Position numbers and translations under genes: made by a program. Below are positions 1 through 7,553 of a stretch of DNA of 64,000 nucleotides, piece after piece. Every line of letters begins with the position of its first letter. The stretch's first letter is position 1. The stretch spans positions 1-64,000 of the forward strand of contig JAZUDI010000044.1 of assembly GCA_045639525.1 (NCBI GenBank), in the 5' to 3' direction. The notes under the pieces were generated by a model. It was given only the letters and a program-made list of their open reading frames with translations, made no database searches and was not told the origin of the DNA. This DNA is from UBA1181 sp045639525 (lineage in GTDB: Bacteria; Bacteroidota; Bacteroidia; Bacteroidales; Paludibacteraceae).

Positions 1-117
1 TTCGCTTGGTTGGAAAACTTCAGAAGACTGACCATCGACTACGAGTTTCATGCGGAAACCGCAGTGACTATGATTCAATTAGCCTTCTGTTTTCTGATGC
101 TTAACAAAATTTTTTAG
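1..117 (+). CDS. IS5-like transposase, C-terminal end (cut by window edge)
   Basis: The frame is open from base 1 to a TAG at 115-117 and gives 38 residues. They start FAWLENFRRLTIDYEFHAET and finish in a hydrophobic helix. The FAWL-x-x-FRRL-x-x-x-YE pattern is the typical C-terminus of DDE transposases of IS5-type elements, just past the last catalytic Glu. Most of the gene, the left inverted repeat and any target duplication lie outside the window, so it cannot be said whether the element is intact. A strong terminator follows within 30 bases, as expected at the end of an insertion-sequence transcript. The family call is from memory of the motif and the exact IS group is uncertain. Confidence 0.75.
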   Translation, partial: FAWLENFRRLTIDYEFHAETAVTMIQLAFCFLMLNKIF

Positions 118-142
118 AAAAATTTAAACAGCTTCTAAATAG

Positions 143-178
143 AAACGCTCCAACTTCAAAGGTTGGGGCGTTTTTTTT
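143..178 (+). terminator. Rho-independent terminator after the transposase
   Basis: A 12-base stem (AACGCTCCAACT paired with GGTTGGGGCGTT, including G-U pairs) is followed by eight T. It lies 26 bases after the transposase stop. The right end of the element is probably between here and about base 250, but no clear inverted repeat can be called without the left end. Confidence 0.75.
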
Positions 179-459
179 ATAGTTAGTTATCAGTTTGGTT
201 ATATGTTGAAATATGTCATCGGGTTTAGATGCCCATAAAACATCTATTTTGTTTGTAATGTGCAGAAAATCAAATTGTTGTATAGTAAATGATCCTGTAT
301 TATTATTCGTTTCTATGTTGTTGAGCATACTCTAAGGGGCTGATGCATTAAAAATCGTAACTTTTAATCCAGATTCCCTTATAATCTGAAAACAAATGGA
401 GCGCTTTCCTTATCGTTTTGAACTTTGCTGAATTTTCTTTTTTGAAATGCATAAAAACA
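179..459. other. AT-rich gap without a recognised gene
   Basis: About 280 bases between the IS terminator and the promoter of the ammonium operon. A 75-codon minus-strand ORF (328 down to 101) crosses the IS terminator and is not convincing as a whole gene. No tRNA, riboswitch or repeat was recognised. Confidence 0.5.
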
Positions 460-491
460 TTTGTGTTAAAATGCATGGCTATTTAATTTTG
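460..491 (+). promoter_or_regulatory. Bacteroidota-type promoter of the ammonium operon
   Basis: TTTG at 460-463, 20 bases, then TAATTTTG at 484-491, a full match to the -33/-7 consensus of the Bacteroidota housekeeping sigma factor. Transcription would start near 498, leaving an A/T-rich leader of about 70 bases before the ATG at 570. Confidence 0.7.
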
Positions 492-569
492 TAATGTCAA
501 AAAGATAGTAAAAACAATAAAATGCTATCATAATGACAGTAGATGTACAATTTTTAAAATAGTTGTGTT

Positions 570-1289
570 ATGGAAAGACTAGGAAAGAGAATTTTGACAG
601 CGTTGTTCGCGGTGATGTTGGTTTGCCCGGTGATGGCAGAGGAAGAAGTAGATAGTACAGCGTCAAAAGTTGAGTTTACAGTCGGCGCCGATTTGGTCAG
701 CTCGTACGTGTGGCGTGGAACCAAGGTGACAGGAATCAGTTTCCAGCCTACTTTGGGAATTTCATATAAGGGATTGTCCTTGAGTTGTTGGGCATCCTCT
801 GATTTTAAAAATGTGGTGAATGAGTTTGACTGGACCTTGTTTTACGAGGTAGGCGGTTTCTCGGTTGGTGTGACTGATTATTTTGGTCCGTATGTGGATA
901 CGGAGACTCCTAAGTATTTTGCTGATAAGTCTCATATTTTGGAAGGAACGGTCGGGTTTGATTTCAGTGCGGTTTGTAAGAAGTTCGCTTTGAGCGTCGT
1001 TTGGAATACAAACTTCCTGAACGATGAGGATGAGACAGGAAAAGAGAACTTCTCTACCTATATCGAATTGGGTTATCCTGTTCACTTAAAGCCGCTCGAT
1101 TTGGATTTCGCTTTGGGCTTCACGCCATGGGAAGGTATGTATTCGACAGGTTTCAATGTGGTGAACATCTCCGTGAAGGCCTCAAAGGATATTCGTATCA
1201 CGGATCGCTATGCGATGCCTATCTTCACTCAACTTGTGTTGAATCCTAACACAGAGCGTGTTGCAGCAGTCTTTGGCATTGGATTCTAA
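570..1289 (+). CDS. Outer-membrane beta-barrel protein of the ammonium operon
   Basis: 239 residues. A signal peptide ends near residue 23 (after VMA). The rest is alternating aromatic/hydrophobic strands, beginning with GADLVSSYVWRG and ending in VFGIGF; a C-terminal Phe is typical of BAM-inserted barrels. The opening resembles the 'SxYVxRG' start of small TIGR02001-like barrels. It lies 35 bases before a P-II gene and is the first gene of a three-gene unit with P-II and AmtB. A role as an outer-membrane channel for ammonium or small nitrogen compounds is therefore plausible, but it is inferred from context only. No enzyme motif is visible. Barrel assignment is fairly sure, substrate unknown. 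Confidence 0.7.
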   Translation: MERLGKRILTALFAVMLVCPVMAEEEVDSTASKVEFTVGADLVSSYVWRGTKVTGISFQPTLGISYKGLSLSCWASSDFKNVVNEFDWTLFYEVGGFSVGVTDYFGPYVDTETPKYFADKSHILEGTVGFDFSAVCKKFALSVVWNTNFLNDEDETGKENFSTYIELGYPVHLKPLDLDFALGFTPWEGMYSTGFNVVNISVKASKDIRITDRYAMPIFTQLVLNPNTERVAAVFGIGF

Positions 1290-1324
1290 TTGATGAAATG
1301 TGAAACAATCAAAATAATAAACGT

Positions 1325-1681
1325 ATGAAAAAGGTTGAAGCGATTATCAGAAAGACCAAGTTCGACGATGTGAAAGATGCGTTGAACGATGCGGACATCG
1401 AGTGGTTCTCATACTATGATGTGCGTGGTGTGGGAAAATCCCGCCAGGGTCGTATTTATCGTGGTGTCGTATATGACACAAGTATCATCGAACGTACATT
1501 GATCTCTATTATTGTTCGTGACAAGAATGTCGAGAAGACGGTGGAGGCTATTCGTAATGCAGCCTATACGGGAGAGATTGGTGATGGTAGAATCTTCGTT
1601 ATCAATGTGGAGGATGCTATCCGAATCAGAACAAACGACAGAGGAGATACCGCTCTTTACAATGCCGAGAACGAGAAGTAG
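1325..1681 (+). CDS. glnK: Nitrogen regulatory protein P-II
   Basis: 118 residues, normal P-II length. P-II trimers sense 2-oxoglutarate and ATP/ADP and, when nitrogen is plentiful, block AmtB by inserting the T-loop into its pore. The sequence has the N-terminal strand MKKVEAIIRKTKFDDVKDAL, a T-loop around residues 37-55 with Tyr50 (in YRGVVYD) at the position of the uridylylated Tyr51 of E. coli, and the B-loop TGEIGDGRIFV near residue 84. It sits 52 bases before amtB, the classic glnK-amtB arrangement, so glnK is preferred to glnB. The T-loop is diverged from the proteobacterial sequence; whether it is covalently modified cannot be judged here. Confidence 0.93.
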   Translation: MKKVEAIIRKTKFDDVKDALNDADIEWFSYYDVRGVGKSRQGRIYRGVVYDTSIIERTLISIIVRDKNVEKTVEAIRNAAYTGEIGDGRIFVINVEDAIRIRTNDRGDTALYNAENEK

Positions 1682-1733
1682 TAGGGTGGTGGATCGTCAA
1701 TAATAGTAACAAAATAAACAAACATTAATTAGT

Positions 1734-3164
1734 ATGGATTCAATTTTTAGACATATAACAAAGACAGCAGCATGGCTCGGTTTCGCGGGTTGCCTTTTGA
1801 TGGCGACTTCGGCCATGGCGCAAGATAGCGTCGCTGTCGCCGACAGTGCGGCAAAGGTGGTCGCCGCTGTTGCGGAAGAGGTAGCTGCTCCGGCAGCGGA
1901 AACAATGGCTGTAGCGGCTGATGCTGCGGAAGAGGAGTCTCCAATCAATGCGGTAGATACGATCTGGGTCTTGTTGGCCGCTATGTTGGTGTTCTTCATG
2001 CAACCAGGTTTTGCCTTGGTGGAGGCTGGTTTGACCCGTGCGAAAAATACGGCAAACATCTTGATGAAGAACTTCTGTGACTTCGCTTCAGGTTCCCTCC
2101 TTTATTGGATCATGGGATTCTCCATTATGTTTGGTGCTGGTTCGTTCATGGGATGGGACGGTTTTGGTATCGCTGGCGTGGAAAACCCTTGTCCAAACTT
2201 GCCTAAGGAGTGTTACTTCATCTTCCAAACTGTATTCTGCGCAACTGCTGCCACTATCGTTTCGGGAGCTATGGCTGAGCGTACCAAGTTCTCCATGTAT
2301 TTGATCTACTCTATCGTGATCTCAGCGTTTATCTATCCTATCCAAGCTCACTGGTCTTGGGGTGGAGGCTGGTTGAGCGAGATGGGCTTCCATGATTTCG
2401 CTGGTTCCGCAGTCGTTCACTCTTGTGGTGGTTTCATGGCCTTGGCAGGTGCGATTGTACTTGGCCCTCGTGTCGGAAAGTATGGAAAGGATATGAAGGC
2501 CCGCGCTATTCCTGGTCACAGTTTGACATTGGCCGCACTCGGTGTTTGGATCCTTTGGATGGGTTGGTTCGGATTCAACCCTGGTTCAACAGTGGCTGCT
2601 ACAGGAACTGTGGATGCAGCTGCTTACGGAGGTGGTATCTTGGACAACATGTCTGCCATGTCACATATCTTCGTGACCACTAACATCGCAGCCGCAGTCG
2701 GAGCGCTTACAGCTTTGGTTTATACATGGATCGCTTACGGAAAACCATCTTTGTCAATGGTATGCAACGGTATCTTGGCTGGTTTGGTTGGTATCACCGC
2801 AGGTTGCGACTGTGTATCCATCGGCGCTGCTGCTGTCATCGGTTTGATCGCGTCTGTCGTAATGTGTTTCTCTGTAAACTTCTTTGATACTAAGCTTCAC
2901 GTCGATGATCCTGTAGGTGCTGTTTCAGTACACGGTATGGCAGGTTTCACTGGTACGATTTTGACTGGTGTCTTCGCTTACGAGGAGTGTGGTTATTCCA
3001 TCTTGACCCAGTTGATCGGTGAAGTTGTCATCGCCGCTTGGTCATTCGGTGTTGGTTTCTTGGTGTTCTTCGCAATCAAGAAGATCCACGGTTTGAGAGT
3101 CGAGTCGAGAATCGAGGAGGAGGGCTTGGATGTGTACGAGCACGGAGAGAGCGCATACAACTAA
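1734..3164 (+). CDS. amtB: Ammonium transporter AmtB
   Basis: 476 residues with about eleven membrane segments after a signal peptide (cleavage near residue 29, SAMAQ). It conducts ammonium across the inner membrane as a trimer. Family marks: FFMQPGFALVEAG in the first segment, GAMAER, the twin pore histidines in VVHSCGGFMALAG and SVHGMAGFTGT, and the cytoplasmic tail that P-II contacts. Between signal peptide and first helix lies an unusual Ala-rich, Glu/Asp-containing stretch of about 40 residues (about 30-71) that would face the periplasm. Third gene of the operon behind glnK and followed by a strong terminator. Function is secure; the role of the Ala-rich segment is unknown. Confidence 0.96.
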   Translation: MDSIFRHITKTAAWLGFAGCLLMATSAMAQDSVAVADSAAKVVAAVAEEVAAPAAETMAVAADAAEEESPINAVDTIWVLLAAMLVFFMQPGFALVEAGLTRAKNTANILMKNFCDFASGSLLYWIMGFSIMFGAGSFMGWDGFGIAGVENPCPNLPKECYFIFQTVFCATAATIVSGAMAERTKFSMYLIYSIVISAFIYPIQAHWSWGGGWLSEMGFHDFAGSAVVHSCGGFMALAGAIVLGPRVGKYGKDMKARAIPGHSLTLAALGVWILWMGWFGFNPGSTVAATGTVDAAAYGGGILDNMSAMSHIFVTTNIAAAVGALTALVYTWIAYGKPSLSMVCNGILAGLVGITAGCDCVSIGAAAVIGLIASVVMCFSVNFFDTKLHVDDPVGAVSVHGMAGFTGTILTGVFAYEECGYSILTQLIGEVVIAAWSFGVGFLVFFAIKKIHGLRVESRIEEEGLDVYEHGESAYN

Positions 3165-3203
3165 TAATTCGAGCATCCGTAATTTTACATAGTAAGTTGG
3201 TTG

Positions 3204-3244
3204 GGCGAGGGGCATTCGTGGTGAATGTTCCTCGCCACTTTTTT
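3204..3244 (+). terminator. Terminator of the ammonium operon
   Basis: A 14-base stem (GGCGAGGGGCATTC with GAATGTTCCTCGCC) around a short loop, followed by a T-rich run. It lies 40 bases after the amtB stop. Confidence 0.85.
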
Positions 3245-3359
3245 GAGTTGAGAGTTAAGAATGGGGGCGGGTGGTTGTATGTTGGATTTTAGGGCTTTCT
3301 TCTTTTTTTTTATCTTATGGGAGTTGCAATAGTGTACAGAAGAGGAGGAGATGTGGGAT

Positions 3360-4913
3360 TCAAGAGTTCGCCACCTTCCACTCTGTCAAATTCCTCTCCT
3401 TCGTGCTGAAATTAGCCCCAATCTTCACCACACTCTTTCCTGGGGCAGAGATCTTTTTCGCATATCTCTTTTCGTCTATTTGTGATAAAGCAGCTTCTGC
3501 CGACTCGTCACGTTTGCATTCAATGATGTATGCGTATTTATCCGTTTCGAAGAAGACGTCGATGCGGCCACCCAACACTGGATATTCCACAAAGACCTTG
3601 TAGCCAGTTGAGCGAATGGTTAAATAAACCATATTGCGGAAATGTATCTCCATCATATCGGGCTCGTTGTTCTCAAAAGGAATCTGTCCGATTATATGCT
3701 TCATCTGCAATAGAATGCCTTCCACATTATCGTTGTTGATATTTTCATAAAGATTCAGCAAATCGCTGTCGAGCAATCCTCCCTTGCCGGAATATTCCGC
3801 CATCAGACACTGAACAAATCCGTCCTGCACTTCCTCGTTTGGAAAACCAAGTCGATAAAATCTTCCATTAAAGTCCTTGATTGTCAGATATCCACTCTGA
3901 TACAAAGCCGCGACAATATTCTCCTCTCCATTTCCAAAAGTCGCGATATTCTCTAATGTGGCGGCTATATCATTCTCTAATTTTGAAAGATCAGGCTCAT
4001 TCTTCTTTAGTGTTTTTATCAAATAAGTCGGAGTCCCAGTCGCAAACCAATAATTTGATAGTTTTCTGTCAGCCAATGAATTCAAAAGACTGAAAGGATT
4101 ATAAATATCCTCTGATTCTTCAGAAAAATGATAGCCATCATATTTCTTTTTCAAGATTTCGTAGGTTTCATCTTTGGAAACACTCTTTTTTCTTGCGAAA
4201 GCTTCGATTTCTTCATCAAAATATTTATGCAACTCTCTTTCTGAAATACCACAAATGCTGGAATAGTTATCGTCGTTTGAGATATCCTTTAGATTATTCG
4301 CCGCACTGAAGATTCCCAATTTTCCATAACGTGTGACTCCTGTCAGGAATGTGAATTTGATATATTGGTCGGATTTTTTCAGTATGCCGTATAATCCTTG
4401 GAGTATGGCTCTGTTTTTATCCTGGATTTCAGTCAAACCGATCGAGTCTGTCAACGGTTTGTCGTACTCATCAATCAGGACAACCACTTTTTTGCCAGTT
4501 TTTTCATAAGCTCGTGTCACAAGATTCTCGAATCGAGTGCCAATTCTTTTCTCGCTCTTATCCTTTCCATACAACACTTCCCATTTTTCGAAATGAGAGA
4601 TTATTTTCTCCTCCAAGAAAGAAGGATCACTATAAACCTCTCCTGAAAAGTCAAAGTGAAAGACTGGATATTCGATCCATTCAGTCTCCAGGGAATCTAT
4701 AGCAAGGCCCTTGAAAATCTCCTTTTTACCGAGGAAATAAGACTCCAATGTTGTGGTAAGCAGACTTTTCCCGAAACGACGCGGACGGCTGAGGAAATAA
4801 TATTTTCCCTCATTCACCAGCTTAAAGACAAGATCGGTCTTGTCCACATAGACATAACCTCCTGTTATTATCTCCTCAAATGTCTGTATACCTATTGGAA
4901 ATTTCATGATCAA
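3360..4913 (-). CDS. AAA-ATPase with C-terminal PD-(D/E)XK nuclease domain
   Basis: 517 residues. The N-terminal half is the 'AAA-ATPase-like' domain: start IGIQTFEEIITGGYVYVDKT, phosphate loop RPRRFGKSLL near residue 45, Walker B VVLIDEYDKP near 150, and LTGVTRYGKL near 215. The last ~110 residues hold a PD-(D/E)XK nuclease fold with GGRIDVFFETD and YIIECKR. Such proteins are very numerous in Bacteroidota, often in many copies per genome. Their function is not settled; mobile-element or defence roles have been suggested. A second ATG lies two codons in. It is a single gene on the minus strand, with no partner gene next to it and no clear terminator. Family call is sure, biological role not. 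Confidence 0.85.
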   Translation of the reverse strand: MIMKFPIGIQTFEEIITGGYVYVDKTDLVFKLVNEGKYYFLSRPRRFGKSLLTTTLESYFLGKKEIFKGLAIDSLETEWIEYPVFHFDFSGEVYSDPSFLEEKIISHFEKWEVLYGKDKSEKRIGTRFENLVTRAYEKTGKKVVVLIDEYDKPLTDSIGLTEIQDKNRAILQGLYGILKKSDQYIKFTFLTGVTRYGKLGIFSAANNLKDISNDDNYSSICGISERELHKYFDEEIEAFARKKSVSKDETYEILKKKYDGYHFSEESEDIYNPFSLLNSLADRKLSNYWFATGTPTYLIKTLKKNEPDLSKLENDIAATLENIATFGNGEENIVAALYQSGYLTIKDFNGRFYRLGFPNEEVQDGFVQCLMAEYSGKGGLLDSDLLNLYENINNDNVEGILLQMKHIIGQIPFENNEPDMMEIHFRNMVYLTIRSTGYKVFVEYPVLGGRIDVFFETDKYAYIIECKRDESAEAALSQIDEKRYAKKISAPGKSVVKIGANFSTKERNLTEWKVANS

Positions 4914-5185
4914 ATGCTCATTTAGCTATTGGTGGCGAAGATAAGGAAAAGTTTTAACAGACGCTTAGTACATACTGCCTCTTTTCAGTTGTTTAGAAAT
5001 TTGGTGAATGAGTGGCCTTTGTGGGGTCAAATATTATATCCGTTACGGCGAAATTTATTTTGTTGCCAACAAATTTGACAAAACAATTGACAGGGCAATA
5101 GTTGAAACAAAATTTCCTCTCCACACAAAGTTTTGCTGTTTGCGGATTTTAGGCTTATTTTGTGGTGGATTAATTATAGAAAAGT

Positions 5186-5935
5186 ATGTTTGTCTTATCT
5201 CTTTTACCCGTCGCATTACTTTTGTGGTTTGTCTACAAGTGCGACTATAAGCCAGAGCCTATCAATGTGGTGATGCGAGGCCTCTATTATGGCGCTTTGT
5301 CCATCGTGGTTACATTTGTGATAGATGCCGTTGTCCTCCTTCTCGTAGGCCAGGAGTTCATGGAGACGCCTACGCCTCTCCATCAATTGTTCCGCGCCTT
5401 TGTGGGGGCTGCCATTCCGGAGGAGTGCTCGAAACTTCTGATGCTTTCGCTTCTGTTGAGGAAAAATAAATACTTCGACGAACACATTGATGGCATTGTC
5501 TACGCCGCCTCTGTGGGATTGGGCTTTGCTGGCGTCGAGAACGTCCTCTATGTCTCCTCTAGTGAGGATTGGTTGAGTGTCGCTTTGCAACGGTCTGTAA
5601 CGGCCGTTCCTTGCCATTTTTTGACGGCGGTGGCCATGGGTTATTTTTACTCCCTGTATAGTTTTGACGCGAAAGAGAATAAGCGTAAATGGTTTGTGTT
5701 GATGCTAGCGGTTCCTATTCTATTCCATGGTGTTTATGATGCTTTGCTGATGATCTCTTCCGTAGTGGGCGAGTTCGTCTCTGTTGTGATGTTGCTCGTC
5801 TTCCTTTGGTGGCTCAATGGTATGCGTAAGTATGCGAAAGAGAAGATCGCGGAAGCTAACCGTCTGGACGGCTTCGATTCGAAGGGGCGCCCTCTAGATG
5901 ACGGAGGATCTGATAATAGGGGTCTGATCTCTTGA
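5186..5935 (+). CDS. PrsW-family intramembrane metalloprotease
   Basis: 249 residues with about seven or eight membrane segments. The family's conserved acidic and histidine motifs are present: GAAIPEECSK (about residue 75), GLGFAGVENVLY (about 112), PCHFLTAVAMGY (about 142) and FHGVYDAL (about 182). In Bacillus subtilis PrsW cuts an anti-sigma factor at site 1; in Bacteroidota the substrate is unknown. A charged, soluble C-terminal tail of about 45 residues follows. It is transcribed away from the AAA-ATPase gene and converges on the polyamine dehydrogenase. No anti-sigma factor or sigma factor gene lies beside it, so the substrate cannot be guessed. Confidence 0.8.
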   Translation: MFVLSLLPVALLLWFVYKCDYKPEPINVVMRGLYYGALSIVVTFVIDAVVLLLVGQEFMETPTPLHQLFRAFVGAAIPEECSKLLMLSLLLRKNKYFDEHIDGIVYAASVGLGFAGVENVLYVSSSEDWLSVALQRSVTAVPCHFLTAVAMGYFYSLYSFDAKENKRKWFVLMLAVPILFHGVYDALLMISSVVGEFVSVVMLLVFLWWLNGMRKYAKEKIAEANRLDGFDSKGRPLDDGGSDNRGLIS

Positions 5936-5954
5936 TTGAACAATAGTCGGTAAA

Positions 5955-5990
5955 CAAAAAGAGGAGGCATCCGCTGATGTCTCCTCTTTG
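5955..5990. terminator. Terminator between convergent genes
   Basis: Near-perfect hairpin AAAGAGGAGGCATC / GATGTCTCCTCTTT with loop CGCT. The A-run on its left side gives a U-run for the minus-strand dehydrogenase; the right side has only three T, so it serves the minus strand better. Confidence 0.75.
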
Positions 5991-6008
5991 CTGTTATAGG
6001 AAGTACGA

Positions 6009-7217
6009 TTAATCGACCTCCAAATCTTCGTTCATTACCTCATGCCAAGGCAATCCGTGCTTGTTCAACTCGGCCATGAATGGATCTGGATCGAAATCTT
6101 CCACGTTCCAAACGCCTGGACGTCTCCATTGTCCGGTGCAGAACATCATGGCGCCGATCATGGCAGGAACGCCTGTGGTGTAGCTTACACCCTGCATGCC
6201 GGTCTCCTTGAATGCCTCTTGGTGGCTGCAGTTGTTGTAAACGTAGTAGGTGAGCTGTTTGCCATCTTTGCCGATACCCTTGATGCGGCAACCGATCGAA
6301 GTCTCTCCCTCGTAGTTCTCCCCAAGGTCTTGAGGGTTAGGGAGCACCGCTTTCAAGAATTGGAGCGGTACGATCTTCACGCCGTTGTACTCCACCTCGT
6401 CGATACGTGCCATTCCGATGTTTTGGATCACGCGTAGGTGGGTAAGGTATTCTTGCCCGAAGGTCATCCAGAAGCGGGCGCGCTTGATGGATGGGAAGTT
6501 CTTCACCAATGACTCCAACTCCTCATGGTACATCAAATATGACTCGCGAGGGCCGATGTTAGGGTAGGTGAGCGCTTTGTGGATTTCCAATGCGCCGGTC
6601 TCCACCCATTTGCCGTCTTGGTAGAATCGTCCTTTTTGAGTGATCTCGCGGATGTTGATCTCTGGATTGAAGTTGGTGGCGAAAGCTTTGTGGTGGTTGC
6701 CTGCATTGCAGTCGACGATGTCCAGGTATTGCATCTCCTTGAAGTGGTGCTTTGCCGCATAGGCGGTGTAAACACCGGAAACGCCTGGGTCGAATCCGCA
6801 ACCAAGAATGGCAGTCAAACCAGCCTTCTCAAACTTCTCTTTGTATGCCCATTGCCAGCTGTACTCGAAGTGAGCCTCGTCTTTTGGCTCATAGTTCGCT
6901 GTGTCCAAGTAGTTAACTCCGCACTCCAAACATGCGTCCATGATGTTAAGATCTTGGTAAGGAAGGGCTACGTTGATTACCAACTCTGGCTTGTGTTTTT
7001 TGAACAAAGCCACAATCTGATCAGTGTAGTCGGCATCCACTTTGTCAGTTGTCACGGAGACGCCGTAGCGTTCCTTCAAAATGGCAGCTACCGCATCGCA
7101 TTTGGATTGCGTCCTGCTGGCAATCACGATATCCGTAAAGATATTCGCGTTTTGCGCTACCTTGTGACAAACTACGGTTCCGACACCGCCTACTCCGATA
7201 ATAAGTACTTTAGACAT
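6009..7217 (-). CDS. Carboxy(nor)spermidine dehydrogenase, saccharopine dehydrogenase family
   Basis: 402 residues. N-terminal NAD(P)-binding fold with GVGGVGTVVCHKVA near residue 8, then PELVINVALPYQDLNIMDAC and CGVNYLDTANYE, which mark the carboxynorspermidine branch of the saccharopine dehydrogenase superfamily. The enzyme condenses aspartate semialdehyde with putrescine or diaminopropane and reduces the product to carboxy(nor)spermidine; a decarboxylase then gives (nor)spermidine. This is the usual spermidine route of gut Bacteroidota. The decarboxylase gene is not in the window. A full -7 match (TATATTTG on the minus strand, plus 7279-7286) lies about 62 bases upstream, without a clear -33 element. 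Confidence 0.9.
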   Translation of the reverse strand: MSKVLIIGVGGVGTVVCHKVAQNANIFTDIVIASRTQSKCDAVAAILKERYGVSVTTDKVDADYTDQIVALFKKHKPELVINVALPYQDLNIMDACLECGVNYLDTANYEPKDEAHFEYSWQWAYKEKFEKAGLTAILGCGFDPGVSGVYTAYAAKHHFKEMQYLDIVDCNAGNHHKAFATNFNPEINIREITQKGRFYQDGKWVETGALEIHKALTYPNIGPRESYLMYHEELESLVKNFPSIKRARFWMTFGQEYLTHLRVIQNIGMARIDEVEYNGVKIVPLQFLKAVLPNPQDLGENYEGETSIGCRIKGIGKDGKQLTYYVYNNCSHQEAFKETGMQGVSYTTGVPAMIGAMMFCTGQWRRPGVWNVEDFDPDPFMAELNKHGLPWHEVMNEDLEVD

Positions 7218-7470
7218 TTTTCGTATCCTTTTAAAGTTAATTACTCTAATGGGTTGCCATCAATTGCAAACCGTAATACAAATATATGAAATCCTAGATA
7301 TTTTGGAAATATGTCGTGTTAATAAATGTTAGCGAACGGCGGGATGTTTACCTAATTATATAAAGAGAAGTGCTGGTTGGGGATTTTTGTCTGCGAATAT
7401 CCCTTGAAATTGACCGAAGGCAATTGCGCTCTATTTATTTCCCGTTTGCTTAAAAAAAAAGTACTTTTTC
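7218..7470. other. Divergent intergenic region
   Basis: AT-rich spacer between the minus-strand dehydrogenase and the strongly expressed secreted protein. It holds the -7 element of the former at 7279-7286. No further gene or repeat was seen. Confidence 0.5.
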
Positions 7471-7501
7471 TTTGCTGTTTGTTTGTGAATGTCTATCTTT
7501 A
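7471..7501 (+). promoter_or_regulatory. Promoter of the abundant T9SS cargo gene
   Basis: TTTG at 7471-7474, exactly 19 bases, then TATCTTTA at 7494-7501 (one base off the consensus). The leader to the ATG at 7554 is about 45 bases and A/T-rich. Confidence 0.7.
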
Positions 7502-7553
7502 CGGCGTTTTTACAAAGAATATTTTTTAATGTTTAACTAATAAATTTTACAGT

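Noticed and set aside
101..328. 75-codon minus-strand ORF at the left end
   Set aside because: It runs through the transposase terminator and into the IS gene, with no promoter or recognised motif. It might hold the first ~50 codons of a gene interrupted by the IS, but this cannot be shown here.
3271..3603. 110-codon plus-strand ORF after amtB
   Set aside because: Most of it is antisense to the end of the AAA-ATPase/nuclease gene and shows no motif.
5008..5250. 80-codon plus-strand ORF before the PrsW-like gene
   Set aside because: It overlaps the PrsW start in another frame, with no recognised features.
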